DNA of 7,243 bases from Clostridiales bacterium. GTDB lineage: Bacteria; Bacillota_A; Clostridia; Oscillospirales; Oscillospiraceae. Where the stretch lies: positions 1 to 7,243 of the forward strand of contig JALFGI010000331.1 in the NCBI GenBank assembly GCA_022777455.1, in the 5' to 3' direction. Each line of letters starts with the position of its first letter. The stretch's first letter is position 1. The position numbers were made by a program, and so were the translations under genes. Shown here one piece after another: positions 4,484-7,243 of the stretch. Below the pieces are notes generated by a model, which worked only from the letters and a program-made list of their open reading frames with translations, had not been told where the DNA came from and did not search any database.

Positions 4484-5757
4484 TACTTCTGATAGTCGAA
4501 CTGCAGATCGTAGATATCCACAGTGTCACCGTCCTGAATGCCCATTTCTTCCAGCCGGGTGAACAGACCACATTTGCGCAGCTGCTGGTCGAAATAATTC
4601 CGGGACTCGTAATCGTCGAAATTGATGTTCATCACCAGTCGCTCCAGCCAGGCGCCGGTGATCACCCAGGTGCTGCCCAGGTGCTCGATGGTCAGTTCCT
4701 TGGGATCTCCGGCCTCTTCCACCAGCTCCACATACTCCGGTTCATAAATGGTCACCGGGGGGAGGGTGCGCAGCTTTTCGGCCACGACCCGCATGAGATT
4801 CCGGGTACCCTGGGTTGTGCCGGCGGAAATTTCGTAGAGCTCGCAGCCTGCGGCTTCCACGCAGGTACGCAGCCTGGACAGATTGTCGCTGTCCGGGGGC
4901 AGCAAGTCAATCTTGTTGGCAGCAACAATCATGGGCCGGTTGCTTAAGTCGACGCTGTAGTTTGCCAGCTCGTCACAGATGGCGTTGAAATCTTCCACCG
5001 GGTCCCGGCCTTCACTGCCGGATACGTCCACCACGTGCACCAGAAGCCGGCAGCGGTCAATGTGGCGCAGGAAATCATGACCCAGACCCGCGCCTTCCGC
5101 GGCTCCTTCGATGATGCCGGGAATGTCGGCCATGACAAAGGACACACCTTCGTCCACATAAATCACGCCCAGGTTGGGGAACAAAGTGGTGAAATGGTAG
5201 TTGGCGATTTTGGGACGGGCGTTGGAGGTGACGGACAGCAGGGTGGATTTGCCCACATTGGGGAAGCCAACCAGACCCACGTCGGCCAGCAGTTTCAGCT
5301 CCAGAATGATGTCCCGCTCCTGGCCCTTCAGGCCGGCTTTCGCAAAACGGGGAACCTGACGGGTTGCGGTGGCATAGTGGGCGTTGCCCCAGCCGCCCCG
5401 GCCGCCTTTGGCGATGACGAAATCCTCGCCGGTGGACATGTCCACAATGATCTGATTGGTTTCGGCATCCCGAACCACGGTGCCTCTGGGCACATCGATG
5501 ATCAGAGGCTCGCCCCGCTTGCCGCTCATTTTCCGCCCCAGGCCGTTGGCGCCTGCTTGGGCGGCATATTTGCGTTTGTAGCGGAAATCCAGCAGAGTGG
5601 ACATGTTGTCGTTGACATGGAGAATGACGCTGCCGCCATGGCCGCCGTCACCACCGTCCGGGCCGCCGGAGGCCACATATTTCTCCCGGTGGAAGGCAAC
5701 GGCGCCGTCCCCTCCACGGCCTCCGATGACTGTGATTCGAACTTTATCTACAAACAT
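4483..5757 (-). CDS. obg: Obg/CgtA GTPase, ribosome assembly
   Basis: Essential GTPase that binds the large ribosomal subunit and links assembly to growth and (p)ppGpp. With the ATG at 5757 it is 424 residues, close to the ~428 of Bacillus subtilis. Residues 1-158 are the glycine-rich Obg fold (IGGRGGDGAV, GGPDGGDGGHGGSV, KGGRGGWGN). The G domain follows: G1 GFPNVGKST (164-172), G2 around T190/T191 (FTTLFPNLGVI), G3 DIPG (211-214), G4 NKID (281-284), G5 SAG (311-313). The C-terminal OCT domain is about 357-422. This start is chosen over the in-frame ATG at 5793 because AGGAGG lies 7 nt upstream and MFVDKV is the normal family N-terminus. It follows the TIM-barrel gene by 50 nt and is probably co-transcribed with it. 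Its stop codon touches the MITE-like element, and a terminator lies beyond. Confidence 0.98.
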   Translation of the reverse strand: MFVDKVRITVIGGRGGDGAVAFHREKYVASGGPDGGDGGHGGSVILHVNDNMSTLLDFRYKRKYAAQAGANGLGRKMSGKRGEPLIIDVPRGTVVRDAETNQIIVDMSTGEDFVIAKGGRGGWGNAHYATATRQVPRFAKAGLKGQERDIILELKLLADVGLVGFPNVGKSTLLSVTSNARPKIANYHFTTLFPNLGVIYVDEGVSFVMADIPGIIEGAAEGAGLGHDFLRHIDRCRLLVHVVDVSGSEGRDPVEDFNAICDELANYSVDLSNRPMIVAANKIDLLPPDSDNLSRLRTCVEAAGCELYEISAGTTQGTRNLMRVVAEKLRTLPPVTIYEPEYVELVEEAGDPKELTIEHLGSTWVITGAWLERLVMNINFDDYESRNYFDQQLRKCGLFTRLEEMGIQDGDTVDIYDLQFDYQK

Positions 5758-5807
5758 ATAGATTCCTCCTTTGGGGTGCCGCCCTTCTGACATCCCGCCT
5801 CTTTCGT

Positions 5808-6482
5808 TCAGGTTTCCCGGTATCGGCTCATCATGATTTTGAACATTTCCTGGGTGGACGGCGGCGTATAGGTGATCGCATTGGCACCGGCATCAATGGT
5901 GGCGAGAATGGTATCGGGCTTGTTGCCGCCGGTGGCAATAATGGGAATGTCCGGGAACTGGCTGCGGATGCTGCGCACCAGGTCCGGTGTTTTATCGGCT
6001 GCGGCAACATTCAGGATGGAAGCGCCGCACTCGATGCGCATTCCAACATCGGTTTTCTCGTCCGTGACTGTGATGATGGTGGGAATATCCACTGCCCGGG
6101 CAACCGCGAGTAAATTCATATCGGATACAGGAGCATTCAGAACCACGCCCATTGCCCCCTGGCTTTCCACATCCTTGGCAAGGGAGATGGTGCGCACGCC
6201 CTGGGTGGTACCGCCGCCTACACCGCAGAAAACGGGAATGTAGGAGGCTTTGATGATGGCGTCACTGATGGACTGCTGGGGCGTGAAAGGGTAGACCGCG
6301 AACACCGCGTCAGCGTCACAGTTTTTGATGATTGCCAGGTCTGTGGTAAAGACCAGGCTCTTGATTCTTCTGCCGAAAATAACGATGCCGCTGGCTTTGA
6401 GAATTTCCTTCGGCATTTCCAGAATGTGGTGCCGGAGTCGGCTCTCCACCTGGGGGATTTGCTTTTTGCTCTGCTGCTCCAT
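5808..6482 (-). CDS. Conserved-looking TIM-barrel-like protein, function unknown
   Basis: I cannot name this 224-residue protein. The sequence alternates short hydrophobic strands with helices, as in a phosphate-binding (beta/alpha)8 barrel of the KDPG-aldolase/ThiE/TrpC kind: strands near 57-63 (DAVFAVY), 82-90 (IPVFCGVGG), 111-117 (MGVVLNA), 133-140 (IPTIITVT), 154-160, 179-186 (IPIIATGG) and 201-206. GGNKPDTILATIDAGANAI (185-203) resembles the glycine motif that grips a substrate phosphate in such barrels; GGGTTQG (89-95) is another loop candidate. No lysine typical of Schiff-base aldolases can be assigned safely. The start at 6482 is preferred because AGAAAGGA sits 8 nt upstream; ATG 6491 is too close to it, and an ATG at 6584 would start inside the rpmA terminator hairpin. 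It follows rpmA's terminator and precedes obg by 50 nt, so it probably opens a transcript with obg. Confidence 0.85.
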   Translation of the reverse strand: MEQQSKKQIPQVESRLRHHILEMPKEILKASGIVIFGRRIKSLVFTTDLAIIKNCDADAVFAVYPFTPQQSISDAIIKASYIPVFCGVGGGTTQGVRTISLAKDVESQGAMGVVLNAPVSDMNLLAVARAVDIPTIITVTDEKTDVGMRIECGASILNVAAADKTPDLVRSIRSQFPDIPIIATGGNKPDTILATIDAGANAITYTPPSTQEMFKIMMSRYRET

Positions 6483-6514
6483 GGGGTTCATCCTTTCTGG
6501 GTAAAATAAAAACC

Positions 6515-6544
6515 ATTTTAAGCGGAAGGGATGAACCAGGTAAA
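6515..6544 (-). promoter_or_regulatory. Possible promoter for TIM-barrel gene and obg
   Basis: On the - strand TTTACC (6544-6539) is followed after 18 nt by TAAAAT (6520-6515). The boxes are 4/6 and 5/6 to consensus. It lies between the rpmA terminator and the ATG at 6482, where a promoter is needed if the terminator is efficient. Confidence 0.4.
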
Positions 6545-6566
6545 ACGAAAGGATAAACAGAGTGTT

Positions 6567-6601
6567 AAAAAAGGACTGCTGCAAAAACTGCGGCAGTCCT
6601 T
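6567..6601 (-). terminator. Intrinsic terminator after rpmA
   Basis: On the - strand AAGGACTGC (6601-6593) pairs with GCAGTCCTT (6579-6571). A G-U pair and two more pairs continue toward an A/T loop. T6 follows (complement of A6567-6572). It ends or attenuates the rplU-prp-rpmA transcript 17 nt past the rpmA stop, separating it from the TIM-barrel-obg pair. Confidence 0.88.
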
Positions 6602-6618
6602 CTGAGGGCTATACGGAA

Positions 6619-6900
6619 TTACTGCTCAGCGTAAACGGAGCACTTCCGGCGATCCTTACCCATACGCTCGAACTTGACAGTACCGTCGATCAGAGCGAAC
6701 AGGGTGTCGTCCTTGCCGATACCAACATTGGTGCCGGGATGGATGTGGGTGCCTCTCTGGCGAACCAGAATGTTGCCGGCCAGAACGAACTGACCATCAG
6801 CACGCTTGCAGCCCAGTCTCTTGGACTCGGAATCACGGCCGTTCTTGGTAGAACCGCCGCCCTTGTGGTGAGCGAAGAACTGAATACCAATCTTCAGCAT
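6619..6900 (-). CDS. rpmA: Ribosomal protein bL27 with cleavable N-terminal extension
   Basis: Large-subunit protein whose N-terminus reaches the peptidyl transferase centre. From the ATG at 6900 it has 93 residues. The body is unmistakable: [39 protein letters not shown] and [16 protein letters not shown]. The first nine residues, MLKIGIQFF, are the Bacillota extension that the Prp protease removes; cleavage is expected between F9 and A10, leaving AHHKGG. This start is preferred over ATG 6942 because GGAGGT lies 9 nt upstream and MLK...QFF is the family N-terminus. The ribosome binding site lies in the end of prp, whose stop is only 4 nt away, so translation is probably coupled. A terminator follows. 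C31 and C87 are seen, but no metal site is implied. Confidence 0.98.
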   Translation of the reverse strand: MLKIGIQFFAHHKGGGSTKNGRDSESKRLGCKRADGQFVLAGNILVRQRGTHIHPGTNVGIGKDDTLFALIDGTVKFERMGKDRRKCSVYAEQ

Positions 6901-6904
6901 TTTG

Positions 6905-7228
6905 TTACACCTCCAAAACTTCGATATAATCAGGATAATCATCCCGCAAGCTGCACAGAGTCAGCATCATTCCGGCAAGAACTGCCTGGACGCTTTCCTC
7001 CTCATCACAGGAAGCAGGGAGGGTCAGAGTAACGCGGGCGTCCGCATCCTTGACCCGCACCTTGGCTTTGGCGCCGCACACATCATTGATGGTGGCTTCA
7101 GCCATGGTGACAACAGCGGAAATGGCGGCACAGACAATGTCTGCTCCGGCTTCAGCATAGCCGCTGTGACCCGAAACGGAGAATCCGGTGATTCTGTCGT
7201 TCTCGGTGAAAAACTCGCATCTTGTCAT
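6905..7228 (-). CDS. prp: Prp, cysteine protease that trims ribosomal protein L27
   Basis: The 107-residue protein matches the YsxB/Prp family, which lies between rplU and rpmA in Bacillota and cuts the L27 N-terminal extension before ribosome assembly. The catalytic pair is visible as H21 in [12 protein letters not shown] and C33 in [10 protein letters not shown], the spacing known from Staphylococcus aureus Prp (H22/C34). The acidic C-terminus ([17 protein letters not shown]...[12 protein letters not shown]) is also usual. Its substrate gene, rpmA, begins 4 nt after its stop. The ATG at 7228 has no Shine-Dalgarno in the 15 nt available (CTCTGTAATTT precedes it), so translational coupling to an upstream gene, expected to be rplU, is likely. 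An in-frame TAA at 7234-7232 rules out a longer start. Confidence 0.95.
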   Translation of the reverse strand: MTRCEFFTENDRITGFSVSGHSGYAEAGADIVCAAISAVVTMAEATINDVCGAKAKVRVKDADARVTLTLPASCDEEESVQAVLAGMMLTLCSLRDDYPDYIEVLEV

Positions 7229-7231
7229 AAA

Positions 7232-7243
7232 TTACAGAGCGAT
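7232..7243 (-). CDS. Possible last codons of rplU (L21), partial
   Basis: The final bases on the - strand read I-A-L-stop (TAA 7234-7232), 3 nt before the prp ATG. Gene order in Bacillota predicts rplU here, and a short hydrophobic ending is plausible for L21. Three codons cannot prove identity; another frame ending at TGA overlapping the prp ATG is also possible. Confidence 0.3.
   Translation of the reverse strand: MAL

Noticed and set aside
5035..5790. 251-codon reading frame on the + strand antisense to obg
   Set aside because: The glycine- and proline-rich Obg fold leaves the opposite strand open by base composition; obg is certain and the antisense product resembles nothing.
5758..5793. 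12-residue N-terminal extension of Obg
   Set aside because: The strong AGGAGG lies between the two ATGs, and Obg proteins begin MFVD-like at the inner one.
6483..6584. 34-residue hydrophobic extension of the TIM-barrel protein (could look like a signal anchor)
   Set aside because: It would begin inside the rpmA terminator hairpin and lacks a ribosome binding site; the inner ATG at 6482 has one.
6901..6942. 14-residue extension of L27 ([14 protein letters not shown])
   Set aside because: It overlaps the end of prp and precedes the true ribosome binding site; the family N-terminus starts at MLK.
1..7243. CRISPR array, phage or plasmid functions
   Set aside because: No regularly spaced repeats, integrase, capsid or replication genes are seen; apart from the MITE-like element the window is chromosomal core plus a sugar locus.

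Overview
The window looks like chromosome of a Gram-positive gut-type anaerobe of the class Clostridia, plausibly the Oscillospiraceae/Ruminococcaceae. This is inferred from the Bacillota-specific pairing of the Prp protease with an N-terminally extended ribosomal protein L27, strong AGGAGG ribosome binding sites, moderately GC-rich genes with AT-rich gaps, and sugar genes of the mucin/milk-glycan type. The genus cannot be fixed from the sequence alone.

Layout. (1) 1-226, + strand: the end of a ribosomal RNA operon, with the 3' part of 5S rRNA, tRNA-Asn(GUU) with encoded CCA, and two tandem intrinsic terminators. (2) 290-1865, - strand: a two-gene unit with its own promoter, an AraC-family regulator followed 21 nt later by an 84-residue single-pass membrane protein, closed by a terminator that converges on the rRNA terminators. 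(3) 1787-2333: a roughly 0.5-kb AT-rich intergenic region with divergent promoters and several palindromes that are operator candidates. (4) 2334-4259, + strand: a MalG-type ABC sugar permease and an N-acetylhexosamine 1-kinase (NahK/LnpB type), presumably controlled by the AraC protein. The usual partners (binding protein, MalF-type permease, phosphorylase) are absent from the window. (5) 4257-4483: a bidirectional terminator and a 158-bp element with perfect 19-bp inverted ends, MITE-like, whose right end touches the obg stop codon. (6) 4483-7243, - strand: a conserved housekeeping block, (rplU) - prp - rpmA - terminator - TIM-barrel gene of unknown function - obg.

The most unusual point is the permease start. 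A good Shine-Dalgarno and a double ATG (2306, 2309) are out of frame with the permease. Its own frame can only start at TTG 2334, which has no Shine-Dalgarno. Both starts lie in a perfect 13-bp inverted repeat (2302-2314/2324-2336). Dropping the 25 nt at 2312-2336 would join the ATGs in frame to the permease (M-M-K-K-A-V-T-R), which suggests either a templated insertion that damaged the gene or a translational control hairpin. The second notable object is the MITE-like element in the 3' end of the obg transcript.
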